This document shows, piece after piece, positions 24,880 to 34,689 of a stretch of DNA of 53,574 nucleotides; the stretch's first letter is position 1; each line of letters opens with the position of its first letter. Made by a program: the position numbers and the translations under genes. The DNA is taken from contig JAFXZO010000025.1 in NCBI GenBank assembly GCA_017541205.1, positions 1 through 53,574 of the forward strand. Reading direction: 5' to 3'. The DNA is from Clostridia bacterium. Lineage in GTDB: Bacteria > Bacillota > Clostridia > Christensenellales > Aristaeellaceae. The notes below the pieces were generated by a model that had not been told where the DNA came from, made no database searches, and worked only from the letters and a program-made list of their open reading frames with translations.

Positions 24880-27324
24880 ATGACAGAGTTAAAAAGAAAA
24901 TGGCATATCGACGTGCTGCATCATTCCCACACGGATATCGGCTATACGGCCAGGCAGGAATTGATCTGCAGGCAGCACGCCGATTTCCTGCGCCAGGCGC
25001 TGGACATCCTGCGCGGGGAAGACGCGCGGGCGCGCGTTTTCCGCTGGCAGTGCGAAAACTGGTGGCAGATCGAAAATTTCCTGAGCCATGCGAGCGATGC
25101 GGACCGGGAGGATCTGGTCCGGTTCGTCCGGGAAGGCAGGATCGGGCTGAGCGCGAGCTATCTGAACCTGACGGATCTGATCGACGAAACGGTTCTGCGG
25201 GAGCATTTGGCGATGGCCCGCGCATGGGCGGACGGGATCGGCGCGCCGATGAAAAGCGCCATGACGGCGGATGTGAACGGCTATTCCGCGGGCCTGCCGG
25301 ACGCGCTTTCGGACGCCGGCGTGCGGTATTTTTACAGTGCGGTCCACACCCACCACGGGATGTATCCCCTGCACGAAAACCCGGCGTTTTTCCGCTGGCG
25401 CGGGCCGAAGGGCGGGAGCGTGCTGGCCTTCGCCGGCGAGCACTACCACTGGGGCCATGTGCTGGGCCTGTGCCCGGGGGGCGTTTCTTCGTTTATGCTG
25501 AACGACGATTTCCTGCAATCGATCGAAAGCGGAAGAATTTTGTCCACGGACGCAAAAACCACGGAAAGCGAAGAAATGGACCTGGCGCAAGCGCGCATCA
25601 CCCGCTATCTTGCCGCGCTGGAGGCGCACGGCTGGCCGCTTGATTTCGTGCCCGTCTTCGTCAGCGGCATCCTGTCCGATAATTCCCCGCCGAATGTCCG
25701 CGTCGCGCAGCGGGTGGAGAGGCTGAACGAACGCTTCGGCGGCCGGGTTTCCCTGGGCATGACCACCCTGGACGCGTTTTTTGAAAAGCTGGAAAGCGCC
25801 GGGGCGAAGATCCCCGAATACGCCGGCGACTGGACCGATTGGTGGGCGGACGGCGTCGCCTCCACGCCGGAAGCGGTGAAGCTTTATCGGGGCGCGCAGC
25901 GATGCCGGAACCTGGCGGCGAGATTGGACCCCGGACAAAAATGGATCGACCGCGCGCTCTGGCGGGAATCCGGGCGCAATATGATGCTCTACGCCGAGCA
26001 CACCTGGGGACATTCCGCTTCCGTTTCCGATCCTTACAGCTCGCTGGTGGCGGAAATGAACCTGAAAAAGACCGCTTATGCCGTGAACGCGAACACCCAG
26101 GCGAACGCCCTGCTGGACGGCGTGACGGAGGCTTTGGGCAGCCGCGCGATCCGTCCGGACAGGGCGCACAGGGTGCGTATCGTCAATCCCTATCCCTTCG
26201 CCGTTACCGCCCCTGTCGATGCGCCGCTGCTTGGCTGGGAAAGCCTGGACGGGCGAAAGCAGGAGGAGCGCCCCCTGCAGCTGACGGACGTGAAGACAGG
26301 CGAAAGCCTGCCCACCCAGACGGGCCGGGGGCCGCGCGGAAGACTGGCGGAAGCGGTGCTGCATCTCAAAAGCGGCGAAAGCAGGGAATTGCAGATCGCT
26401 TACGCGCAGCCAAGCCGCGATATGCCGCCGCATACGGCCTGGATGTGCGCGGACGCCGTGACGGATCAGGCCGGCATTGCGGCGCTTTCCATGCCGGAAT
26501 ATATCGAGACGGATTTCCTGACCGTCCGGACGGACGCGGCCCGGGGCGTCGCCTCCATCGTGGAAAAACGGACGGGGCGGGAGCTGCTTTCGCCCGAATC
26601 GGCGCACGGCGCGTTTGCCTGCCTCTACAAAGTGACGCCGACGGCGGGGCCGCGAAACGCTTTCCGCAGAAAAATGGGGCGGCAGCGGGAAACGGTGAAC
26701 ACGCGGGAATTTTCGGCCCGCCCCAAGCGCTTTGCCGTGACCGACCGGGGGCCCGTGTCCGTCACGCTGAGCATCGAAAGCGAACTGGAGGGCACGGACG
26801 AATGCCTGCTGGATATCAGGCTCTACCGCCATCTGCCGCGGATGGACGCCCGCCTCCGGATCAAAAAGAAGAGCTGCGCCGATCCCGAGGAGATCCAGGT
26901 GGCGCTGCCCTTTGTGACGGACGGCGGCAACGAAACCTGGATCGATAAGACCGGCTGCGTGATCCGGCCGGGGCTGGACCAGCTGCCGGGCACGTGCCAG
27001 GCGTTCTGGAGCCTGCAAAACGGCATCCTGCGAAGGGGAAACGCCTTCGACCTGCTGATCGCCTGCCCGGATACCCCGCTCGTTTCCTTCGGCGAGCACA
27101 AAAAAGGGCCCGTCACGTTATGCGACGGGCAAAGCGCGGAGCTCAACCGCGCGGAAATCTTCAGCCGGGCGATGAATAATTATTGGGAAACCAATTTTGC
27201 CCTCGACCTGGGCGGATGGCACGAATTCCGCTACGTGGTTTCCCTGGAAAAACCGGACGGCCCGGCGCGCCAGCTTGAGCGCTGCGAAGCCCTGAGCACG
27301 GGTCTGGCGGTCTTGGAGCTGTAA
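24880..27324 (+). CDS. Divergent GH38-like glycosidase (DUF5054-type)
   Basis: The 814-residue protein lacks a signal peptide. Its N-terminal domain resembles the GH38 fold: HHSHTDIGYTARQE holds the His17/Asp19 metal pair, and MTADVNGYSAGLPDAL holds Asp131 at the place of the GH38 nucleophile, though the usual DPFGHS or DTFGYS motif is changed to DVNGYS. SSFMLNDDFL and EHTWGHSASVSDPYSS are further clear blocks, followed by long beta-rich domains. Probably a cytoplasmic retaining glycosidase with altered specificity. It is the last gene of the plus-strand transporter operon, and its stop abuts the stop of the opposing GH106-like gene with no gap. Confidence 0.75.
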   Translation: MTELKRKWHIDVLHHSHTDIGYTARQELICRQHADFLRQALDILRGEDARARVFRWQCENWWQIENFLSHASDADREDLVRFVREGRIGLSASYLNLTDLIDETVLREHLAMARAWADGIGAPMKSAMTADVNGYSAGLPDALSDAGVRYFYSAVHTHHGMYPLHENPAFFRWRGPKGGSVLAFAGEHYHWGHVLGLCPGGVSSFMLNDDFLQSIESGRILSTDAKTTESEEMDLAQARITRYLAALEAHGWPLDFVPVFVSGILSDNSPPNVRVAQRVERLNERFGGRVSLGMTTLDAFFEKLESAGAKIPEYAGDWTDWWADGVASTPEAVKLYRGAQRCRNLAARLDPGQKWIDRALWRESGRNMMLYAEHTWGHSASVSDPYSSLVAEMNLKKTAYAVNANTQANALLDGVTEALGSRAIRPDRAHRVRIVNPYPFAVTAPVDAPLLGWESLDGRKQEERPLQLTDVKTGESLPTQTGRGPRGRLAEAVLHLKSGESRELQIAYAQPSRDMPPHTAWMCADAVTDQAGIAALSMPEYIETDFLTVRTDAARGVASIVEKRTGRELLSPESAHGAFACLYKVTPTAGPRNAFRRKMGRQRETVNTREFSARPKRFAVTDRGPVSVTLSIESELEGTDECLLDIRLYRHLPRMDARLRIKKKSCADPEEIQVALPFVTDGGNETWIDKTGCVIRPGLDQLPGTCQAFWSLQNGILRRGNAFDLLIACPDTPLVSFGEHKKGPVTLCDGQSAELNRAEIFSRAMNNYWETNFALDLGGWHEFRYVVSLEKPDGPARQLERCEALSTGLAVLEL

Positions 27325-30300
27325 TCATTTTTCTGCTTCAAACAGATGCGGTTCGCTCAGCAGGCCGGAGGGCGTCAGGCGGTAGGTGCGCGTCCAGCGC
27401 ATGCCGGCGGTGCGCCAGGCCTGCGGGCCGAACCAGAGAACCGAAGCGTCGTTCAGGTGGAAGGCGCCGAACGAATTGATGCGGCTGGGGTAAACCGTGA
27501 TATCCAGGATGTGATCGCCCGGAGGTAAGCGCCCAAGATCGGTTTCCGACGGGGAGAGGGACAGATGGGCGGCGCGTTTTCCATCCAGCTCCGCCGTAAC
27601 GCAGGGCGCGGAAAACAGCCCAAGCCGCAGCCGCAATCTCTCCCCGCCCCGGATATGCCAGCGGTAGGTGAGCGGACCGGAATAGAAGGGCAGGCCCTGC
27701 TGCGTCCAATCGCCAAAGGCGAGGGTCCTGGGCGCGGGAATGAGCGCCGTTTCCGCGCCGGTCACGCGGACGCCGAAATCACCCAGCAGGAACAGGTTTT
27801 CCGTGCAGATGGATGCGGCGATGGGCTTTACGATTTCCACGGTATTGACGCCCGGGCGCACCGGCCCGACCCGGAAGCACCGGATGGATTCATCCGTAAA
27901 GTATCCGTCCTGCCGCCGATCCAGCGCTTCGCCGTTGAACCGCACCTGGGAAATATCCGCGTCCTCGAGCGCGAGGCGGGCGGAGGGCAGCGCGATTTCC
28001 GATCGGAAGGCGATGCGCAGAAAAAGGGTGTGCTCCGGCTTTTCGGGCGGCAGCGCCCAAGGCTGCGCCCCGGATACGGCCGCCGTGGAAATGCCCAGCA
28101 GCTCCTTCGCCGCGACGCCGATCCGCAGCATCTCTTCTTTTTCCTGCCAGGGGCCACTGTCGGCGCGCCACTGCGCCGTATCCAGGACCAGCACGTTGTC
28201 TTCGCCCAGGATGATTTCGTCCGGGGGCGGCAGCATCCTCTCGGTCTTGGGCTCCCGGGCCAGGGAAAATTCTTCCGCCATACGGATGCCATAGCTGCCG
28301 TTCAGCCCGGATGCGCGGACGGCGCTTTTTGCCAATTCGCCGTCCGCGGGAGACAGGCGCAGAAGCAGGCTGTCCTGCGCAAAGCAATGCCAGGAAAGGC
28401 AGGTCATGTTTTCTCCGTATTCCGCCTGGAGCGGCGCGATTTCGCCGGTCCCGGTATCGCAGACGGATACGTTCCACAGGCCGCGCAGCTCCACGCGGTA
28501 ATCCTCCGGCTTGTCCGGCGCGCCCTTGGCCGCGGGCATCACATGGCAGAGAAAGACGCTTCGGCAGCCGCCGTCCTCGCGCAAAGCGCACAGCAGGTTT
28601 TCGGCGGGGCGGCCGCGCTGCGTCAGGATCCTCACCTGGCGCAGGGGACGCAGGCTTTCGCTGAGCCGGTCCATATCCCATGGCAGGTTTTCGCAGCGAA
28701 GGCTGAACGCCTGCGCGTCCCCGGAGGGCAGGGCGTCCACATAGCGCGGCGCCGCGCCCAGGAAGACGACCTGCCCGCCCCGCTCCCGGAACGCGTTCAG
28801 GGCGTTCAGCGTGGTGCGGCGCAGGGTGTCGCACATGGGCACGATCACCGCGTCGTATGCCATTTCGCCCACGTTGAAGGTATCGCCGGGGCGGAAAAGC
28901 GAGGGCAGCGTGGATTCGCAGATAAAATCGAAATCGAGGGTATCAAACAGCAGCCACCGGGTGATCTGCTCAAACCGCCGGTACATTTCCCCGCGCTTTC
29001 CAGCCGTCTGGTCGTCGGGCCCGAAGGCGATCCAGTTTGATTCGATGGGGTGGATGACGCCGATGCGGATCAGCGGCTTTCCCCGGGTCATAACGGTATT
29101 GACGCGGGCGAAATGATCCTCAATGAAGGGATATTCGCGCCACCACGCGCTTTGATGCCCGATGGAGGCCGGATAATCGCGCTTGGATTCCCCGTGCATG
29201 GAGCACCAATACAGGTGCGGTACGCGCACCGTGACGCCAAGCGCCGCCTGCCAATCGCCCTGCAATTTATGGCCCTTGAAATCAAAATCCCAATTCGTGA
29301 CGCCGTACATTTCGCTTGCGACGCCGGGGCAGCCCTGCTGGTGCGCCGCGGAGGCCGCCTGCTTGAGGGTCGTGAATTCGTGCCCGTCGCAGAGCTGGTC
29401 CACCCCGGGCAGGGTAAAAGCGCGGTAGGCGCGCATGGCTTCGCCCACGGCCCGGGTCTGGCTGTCCAGGGTGGCTTCGTCCATCATGTGCCCGGTCATC
29501 AGGATGCCGTGGCTGCGGCACCAGGCGCCGATTTGATCGCAGAAGGCGGAAACGAAGCGCTCCGTGGTATGGTCGAAAAAGCGATAGCGCACGGGGGAGA
29601 TCCCGTCTTTTTGTTCCCATACGATTTCCGGCAGCCTGTCCAGCAGGCTTTCGCCAAACGCCGCGCGGTACGTTTCCTCCAGATCGCCCGTCCAGGGCAG
29701 AAGCACGTCCTGCCTGTCCCTCGCGTGGGAGAGCGTCGTTTTGCGGGGCATCTGCGGCTCGTCCGTAAAGATGGCGGGGCAGATCGACCCGAGATCATCG
29801 CCCAGGACGGCCAGATAGCGGTCGTGGGTGATATGGATGAAATCCCGGATCGCGGACGGATTCATGGTGTCCGTGTAGCCGTTGAAATGGAACCAGGGGC
29901 CGGCCTCGGTGCGCTTTTCGAGCGCGTACCAGACAGGCCCTTCCGCCGGTTCATGCTCCCAAAGGCGGCGGTAGGACGCAAGGTATCCTTCGCCGTCGAG
30001 CGTGACCTCGTACTTTGCGAGCAGCCGCCCGCCGCCGCTTTCCGGCTCGTTCGGGGAGAGCAGAAGAAAGCGCTGGCGGTTTTCTTTGTTTTTCGTCACA
30101 TAGCCGCCCGCGAACCCGGAGGGCCACTTGTCCTCGTCGTACAGCCAGGCCAGCATATGCTGTTTTTTGGCTTCCTCCACGCAGACGCGGATCTTTTGCA
30201 TGAACGCGTCGGACAGGTAGGGAACGGACATGCCGCTGCGGGTGTGCATGTGGAAGCCGCCCATGCCCATCTGCTTCATATAGCCGATCTCGCGGCGGAG

Positions 30301-30417
30301 CAGGCCTTCCTCCAAATCGCAGTTCCATGCCCAAAAGGGCGTGCAGCGGTATTCCGCGCCCGGATCCTTAAACAGCTCGGGGTCCAGGGCGCTTTCTTTG
30401 CTGCGGGGATACAGCAT
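27325..30417 (-). CDS. GH106-like glycoside hydrolase (alpha-L-rhamnosidase family)
   Basis: A 1030-residue protein without signal peptide. The N-terminal block YRCTPFWAWNCDL, then GMGGFHMHTRSG and MLAWLYDEDKWPSGFAGG, matches the TIM-barrel of GH106-like enzymes. DEPQMPR and GHMMDEATLDSQ follow. The C-terminal part is built of beta-sandwich domains with jelly-roll-like segments. GH106 enzymes remove alpha-L-rhamnose from rhamnogalacturonan and related glycans; many homologues of this type are unassigned. AAGGAG precedes the ATG. It lies 27 bp downstream of the GH38 gene and is co-transcribed with it. Confidence 0.75.
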   Translation of the reverse strand: MLYPRSKESALDPELFKDPGAEYRCTPFWAWNCDLEEGLLRREIGYMKQMGMGGFHMHTRSGMSVPYLSDAFMQKIRVCVEEAKKQHMLAWLYDEDKWPSGFAGGYVTKNKENRQRFLLLSPNEPESGGGRLLAKYEVTLDGEGYLASYRRLWEHEPAEGPVWYALEKRTEAGPWFHFNGYTDTMNPSAIRDFIHITHDRYLAVLGDDLGSICPAIFTDEPQMPRKTTLSHARDRQDVLLPWTGDLEETYRAAFGESLLDRLPEIVWEQKDGISPVRYRFFDHTTERFVSAFCDQIGAWCRSHGILMTGHMMDEATLDSQTRAVGEAMRAYRAFTLPGVDQLCDGHEFTTLKQAASAAHQQGCPGVASEMYGVTNWDFDFKGHKLQGDWQAALGVTVRVPHLYWCSMHGESKRDYPASIGHQSAWWREYPFIEDHFARVNTVMTRGKPLIRIGVIHPIESNWIAFGPDDQTAGKRGEMYRRFEQITRWLLFDTLDFDFICESTLPSLFRPGDTFNVGEMAYDAVIVPMCDTLRRTTLNALNAFRERGGQVVFLGAAPRYVDALPSGDAQAFSLRCENLPWDMDRLSESLRPLRQVRILTQRGRPAENLLCALREDGGCRSVFLCHVMPAAKGAPDKPEDYRVELRGLWNVSVCDTGTGEIAPLQAEYGENMTCLSWHCFAQDSLLLRLSPADGELAKSAVRASGLNGSYGIRMAEEFSLAREPKTERMLPPPDEIILGEDNVLVLDTAQWRADSGPWQEKEEMLRIGVAAKELLGISTAAVSGAQPWALPPEKPEHTLFLRIAFRSEIALPSARLALEDADISQVRFNGEALDRRQDGYFTDESIRCFRVGPVRPGVNTVEIVKPIAASICTENLFLLGDFGVRVTGAETALIPAPRTLAFGDWTQQGLPFYSGPLTYRWHIRGGERLRLRLGLFSAPCVTAELDGKRAAHLSLSPSETDLGRLPPGDHILDITVYPSRINSFGAFHLNDASVLWFGPQAWRTAGMRWTRTYRLTPSGLLSEPHLFEAEK

Positions 30418-30444
30418 AGGCAGACTCCTTTCATGCAGACGCGT

Positions 30445-33400
30445 TCATCCTTTGGCCGCGCTTAATCCGTCCGGACGGGAGAGGCGTACGGTGATGATTT
30501 CAAAGGGCCTGAACGTTAGCTCAAACGCTCCGTCCGTTTTTTTCAGCGCTTCCCCGGGCTCCTCCGCCAAGGTGCACAGGCGGGCTTCGCCATAGGGCAG
30601 GCATGGCCGAACGGCGGCCGTACGGGCGCCGCCCATGCTTTCAAACAAACGGATCAGCATCTCGCCCGAGCCATCGTCGGCCAGCTTCACGCTCTCCACG
30701 GCGACGGCGGGATCGCTGCAGGCCAGCAGGCGCAGCGGCGCGCAGCGGCCCGGCAGGACGATCAGCGGATCGTTCAGCGCTTCGGCGGCTTCGGCGACGC
30801 CGCTTTCCTCCAGCGTCCCGCTCCAGGGCCTAAAAGCGTATACGAAACGGTGGTATCCCCGGTCCGCTTCCGCGTCCGGGAAGGTGGGGGCGCGCAGCAG
30901 GCTCAGCCCGATCACCCCGTCGTTGACGGAAACGCCGTATTTGCAGTCGTTGAGCACCGCCGCGCCGTGGGTGGCGTCCCGAAGGGCTGTCCAGGCGTGG
31001 GCGCTGACCTCGAAGCGGTCGGTATCGAACCTGCGGGAACGGTGGGCAGGGCGGGAGATGAAGCCAAACTGGATCTGGTGATCCGCTTGATCCGCGTCGA
31101 TGCCCGTATCAAAGGATACCTTCAGCAGCCGATGGCGCTCCTGCCAGTCCGCTTCGGTTTCAAACACGAGCTGCTCCGCGTCCGCGGTCAAAAGGATATG
31201 CTGGGTGAGGACGGAAGCGGAAAAACGGGAAACGATTTTCAGCTTCGCGGTCAGACCCCGGGCACAGACGATTTCCGCTTCGCAGGCGGCTTCCAGCGGC
31301 ACCTCGCGCCGCTCGGTCTGGCTGTCCAGGTCCCAGGCGTCGAAGCGCCGGGGCAGATCGCGGTACAAATGGAATACGTTGGAGGCGGAACGCACGCGCT
31401 CCTTCCCGTCCGAAAGGGTGACCAGGGAAACGAGCGCGCCTTTTTCCGTTACCACAGCGCGCAGGCGGGTATTTTGCAGGATAAAGCGGTCCCCATCCCG
31501 GCGGACGGAGGCGCTGCTCAACGCGGGCGTTTGGGCCGGATAGAGCGTCACGGCGGCCATGGGCTCCAGGGAAGCTAAGATCAGCGCCCCGTCCCCGTCG
31601 GCCTCGGCAGGAAAGCGTTCGCCGCTTTCGCTCACGGCCCCGTCGACAAAGCGGCTGTCGGCCCGGATCAGCCGGGTGGTGCGATGGGAGGAGGGATTGA
31701 AAACGGTCAGCCCCCCGCCGTTCTCTAAGAACGCGCCGAGCGCTTCCTTCGCGCCGCGCATGGCTTCGTCCCGTATGCCGTTCAGCTCCGCGCGCGCCCG
31801 CTCGTAGACCCGGGCGATGGAGGAGCCGGGCAGGATATCGTGGAACTGGTTGATCAGCAGCTGCTTCCAATTTTTTTCCAGCGCCGGCCCGGGGTAGGCG
31901 GCGCGGCCGGAAAACGCCGCAATGGCGGCCAGCATTTCCCAGGCCCGCAGGGCGTGCTCGGCGCGCCGGTTGCCTTTTTTGATCGCCGCCTGGGTGGTAT
32001 AGGTGCCCCGATGGCAGGGAACGTACAGTTCGCCCCGGTATACCGGCAGTTTTCCGTTATCGCGCTTTTTCAGGTAATCCCCGGGGCTGATCCAGTACAG
32101 CTTCGGCGCGCCCTGCAGATCCCGCTGGCGGCGCACCTGCTCCATGTCGTCCCGGGTGGGGCCGCCGCCCCCGTCGCCATAGCCGAAGGGAAGGTAGAAA
32201 TCGCAGCTGCCGTCCCGCTCCAGCCGGTTGACCCATCGGGTATGCACCGTTTTCGCGTCGACCTGGGTTTCGTAGAACATGTGCAGGAAGCTGGGGATCG
32301 CGGTGCCGTCCAGCCCGCGCCACAGGAAGGCATGATGCGGGAAGGGCTCGGCGTCGTTATAGGACCAGAAGATCTTCTGCGTCGTCAGGCCGGTCATCCC
32401 GAAGCCTTTGATGATCTGGGGCAGCGCGGCGCTGTAGCCAAAGGTGTCCGGCAGCCAGGCCACGCGGCTTTCCACGCCCAAAACCTCCCGGAAATACCTT
32501 TGCCCGTACAGGAACTGGCGCACCAGCGCTTCGCCGCCGGCCATGTTGGTATCCGGTTCCACCCACATGCCGCCGTCGGCGATCCAGCGGCCTTCCCGGA
32601 TGGCGGCCTTCACTTCCTCGAACAGCTCGGGGTAGTGCCGGCGGCACAATTCATATTCGGCGCACTGGCTTTGCAGGAAAATGGCCTCCGGGTATTCCTT
32701 CAGCAGGCGGAGCTGGGCCGCGAAGGTGCGGGCGGTTTTCCGGCGCGTTTCATCCATGGGCCACAGCCAGGCCAGATCCAGATGGGAATTGGCAACCACG
32801 CCCATGGAAGCGGCAAAGGTTCCGTTATGCGCGTTGACGAGCGGAGCAATCAGCGCGCGCGCCTGCACGCAGGCCTGCCTGCGCGCGGGCAGGGGAAGCT
32901 CCAGATCCAGAAAATCCAGGAGCCTTGCGAATCCGTCCTCCAGCGCCTCGCGAAACCCGTCGTTTGGGTCCAGATAGGCATGCACATCCCGAAGCACGGT
33001 CAGATCGAGCCACAATTGATAGGCTTCCTCGTTCCACCAGCCAAAGGTGCTTTTCCCCACCACGGCGGGGCCGCTGCGGGTAAAGGCGACGCCCTCCTCC
33101 GGGAAAACCGGGCGGCTGGGATGGTCGGGCAGCGGCGTGCCCCCGTAAACCTCCATGGCGATGGAGACGCTTTCCCCGCCTTCCGCTTTTTGGGCGATCG
33201 TCAGATCCTCCGCATACTGGTGGGGATGATCCAGCCGGTCCGCGCGGCGCGCGCCGAAGGCTTTTGAGTTGACGAACAGCGTGGCCTCCCCGCCGGGGTT
33301 CAGCTCCATCACGATACGCTCGCCCCGCGCTTGGGGCGGAAGCGTAAAATCGGCGAACATCCAGGCGTAATCCCAGGGCCCGCCCCATACCGTTCCCGCC

Positions 33401-33555
33401 GGCCAGGGCTCGCGGGCGTGGGCCTGCGCCTCCCGCAGGGACAGATCTCCGGGCGCAAGGAACCCTTCCAGAAAAATATCTCCCAGGGGATGATACAGAT
33501 CCGCCGCCAGGGCGTCGATTATATGCTGAAGCTGTTCGGACAGTTCGTTTACCAT
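30445..33555 (-). CDS. Alpha-mannosidase, GH38
   Basis: ATG 33555 has GAGGTG at 7-nt spacing and gives 1036 residues. An N-terminal beta domain (about 1-245) precedes the GH38 catalytic domain. NSHLDLAWLWP holds the zinc pair His258/Asp260, WVEPDTNMAGGEALVRQ follows, and WLPDTFGYSAALPQ holds the nucleophile Asp370. FGYGDGGGGPT, the helical bundle around QLLINQFHDILPGSS, and a long beta-rich C-terminus complete the family plan. It removes alpha-linked mannose from imported oligosaccharides in the cytoplasm, as no signal peptide is present. It is the first gene of a two-gene operon with the GH106-like gene. Confidence 0.93.
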   Translation of the reverse strand: MVNELSEQLQHIIDALAADLYHPLGDIFLEGFLAPGDLSLREAQAHAREPWPAGTVWGGPWDYAWMFADFTLPPQARGERIVMELNPGGEATLFVNSKAFGARRADRLDHPHQYAEDLTIAQKAEGGESVSIAMEVYGGTPLPDHPSRPVFPEEGVAFTRSGPAVVGKSTFGWWNEEAYQLWLDLTVLRDVHAYLDPNDGFREALEDGFARLLDFLDLELPLPARRQACVQARALIAPLVNAHNGTFAASMGVVANSHLDLAWLWPMDETRRKTARTFAAQLRLLKEYPEAIFLQSQCAEYELCRRHYPELFEEVKAAIREGRWIADGGMWVEPDTNMAGGEALVRQFLYGQRYFREVLGVESRVAWLPDTFGYSAALPQIIKGFGMTGLTTQKIFWSYNDAEPFPHHAFLWRGLDGTAIPSFLHMFYETQVDAKTVHTRWVNRLERDGSCDFYLPFGYGDGGGGPTRDDMEQVRRQRDLQGAPKLYWISPGDYLKKRDNGKLPVYRGELYVPCHRGTYTTQAAIKKGNRRAEHALRAWEMLAAIAAFSGRAAYPGPALEKNWKQLLINQFHDILPGSSIARVYERARAELNGIRDEAMRGAKEALGAFLENGGGLTVFNPSSHRTTRLIRADSRFVDGAVSESGERFPAEADGDGALILASLEPMAAVTLYPAQTPALSSASVRRDGDRFILQNTRLRAVVTEKGALVSLVTLSDGKERVRSASNVFHLYRDLPRRFDAWDLDSQTERREVPLEAACEAEIVCARGLTAKLKIVSRFSASVLTQHILLTADAEQLVFETEADWQERHRLLKVSFDTGIDADQADHQIQFGFISRPAHRSRRFDTDRFEVSAHAWTALRDATHGAAVLNDCKYGVSVNDGVIGLSLLRAPTFPDAEADRGYHRFVYAFRPWSGTLEESGVAEAAEALNDPLIVLPGRCAPLRLLACSDPAVAVESVKLADDGSGEMLIRLFESMGGARTAAVRPCLPYGEARLCTLAEEPGEALKKTDGAFELTFRPFEIITVRLSRPDGLSAAKG

Positions 33556-33784
33556 ACGCACGCACCTCTTTTTTCATTTGTTGAACGCGGCGCTTTCACC
33601 GCGGCCCTCCGGCGTTAAGTTTTTCTGCCGCGAACACACGCGCCGGATAAAGATCCCTTTTGCTTCATCATACCGTTGAGTCCTTGCGCGCCGCAAGGAA
33701 AATCATAACAAAAAATATGCACAAATTCACCTGCGTGCGTTTCGGCCGCGTACTGCCGCATCCGGCGTGCGGGCGGGGAAGCGA

Positions 33785-34591
33785 TCATTTTGTCATCAGC
33801 GCGTCCTGCGGCGACGGGCCGCGAAAGAGGGTTTCGCCGGACAGGAGGGACACCGCGCCCAGGCAGGGATCGCACACCATTAGGCCGGTCTTTCCCGCCC
33901 GCAGCCGCGCAGGGAAAGGAAAGGCGCGGGCGTGAAGGGGCCGAAGCGCAGTGTTCAGGCAGGTGACCGCCCCGTGGCAGCCGACGGCGCAGCCGCCCCC
34001 CGGCAGCGCGCACAGGCAGGCGGGCACCAGGGCCTGCTTGAACATTTCCTCCGCGACCCCCCGAAAGCTGATGCGCAGAAGGCGCGCCGACAGATTTTCG
34101 TCCTCCACCGCGCAAAGCGCCATCAGGCACCGGGGCAGGAAGCACACCCCGCAGGCCGTGCCCGGTACCCGGTATTTTTGCACGCAGCGAAGGGCCGCGT
34201 CCATCACCAGGATCTCGCCCGCCGCGCCGCCCGCGACGGCCAGATAGCGGCCCTGCGGATCGGCGCACAAATCGCGCGGATACACGCCCGCAGGCGCTGT
34301 AAACAGGGCTTCGCCGCTGCTTGCGCAAAGCGCGGTCACGCTGTCCGCGTCCTGGGAAAGGGCGCAGATCAGGTCCCCAAGCCCTGCCAGCGCGCAGACC
34401 TCGCCGGGCACGGCGGCGTCCCACTGCTGCCGCCCCGTTTTCAGATCGTAACCCGCGCACCGGCCGCGCCCCGCGCAGCACACCAGGCCCCGGCATTCGC
34501 ACAGCGCGTCTCCCGGCGGGCCGATGCGCTTTCGTCCCTCCCTGCCGAGCAGGTACAGTCCGTCTTCCCCATCCGCCACCCATAGCCGCAT
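33785..34591 (-). CDS. Cysteine-rich beta-propeller-like protein of unknown function
   Basis: The 268-residue protein consists of repeats of about 40 residues with patterns such as GYDLKTGRQQWDA and GRYLAVAGGAAGEILVMD, as in WD40/PQQ-like propellers. It has no signal peptide. It contains 21 cysteines (about 8 per cent), which is very high for a propeller, but no clear CxxC or heme-binding CxxCH motif. A GGAGGGGGGAG run precedes the ATG at 34591. It is divergent from the sporulation-linked genes at 34690. A cell-structure or sporulation role is only suggested by that neighbourhood. Confidence 0.7.
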   Translation of the reverse strand: MRLWVADGEDGLYLLGREGRKRIGPPGDALCECRGLVCCAGRGRCAGYDLKTGRQQWDAAVPGEVCALAGLGDLICALSQDADSVTALCASSGEALFTAPAGVYPRDLCADPQGRYLAVAGGAAGEILVMDAALRCVQKYRVPGTACGVCFLPRCLMALCAVEDENLSARLLRISFRGVAEEMFKQALVPACLCALPGGGCAVGCHGAVTCLNTALRPLHARAFPFPARLRAGKTGLMVCDPCLGAVSLLSGETLFRGPSPQDALMTK

Positions 34592-34689
34592 CCCGTCTCC
34601 CCCCTCCTTTTCATGCTATGCCGAAAAGGGCAGGGGGTGCCGCATGGTTTGCCCGCGTTTGGTTCATACTGTCAACGGAGGGATTTGCC

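Noticed and set aside
23123-25225. 700-codon open frame on the minus strand opposite the second binding-protein gene
   Set aside because: Antisense shadow of the binding-protein and GH38-like genes, with no recognisable domain.
24889-27099. 736-codon open frame opposite the GH38-like gene
   Set aside because: Antisense shadow; composition rich in Arg, His and Gly with no family motif.
33682-33698. Perfect 7-bp hairpin CCTTGCG-CGC-CGCAAGG between the mannosidase and propeller genes
   Set aside because: No U-run on the minus strand where a terminator would be needed; could be chance, so not listed as a terminator.
33615-34583. 322-codon minus-strand frame overlapping the propeller gene
   Set aside because: Different reading frame of the same strand with Arg/Gly-rich noise; the 268-residue frame has repeats and a good ribosome binding site.
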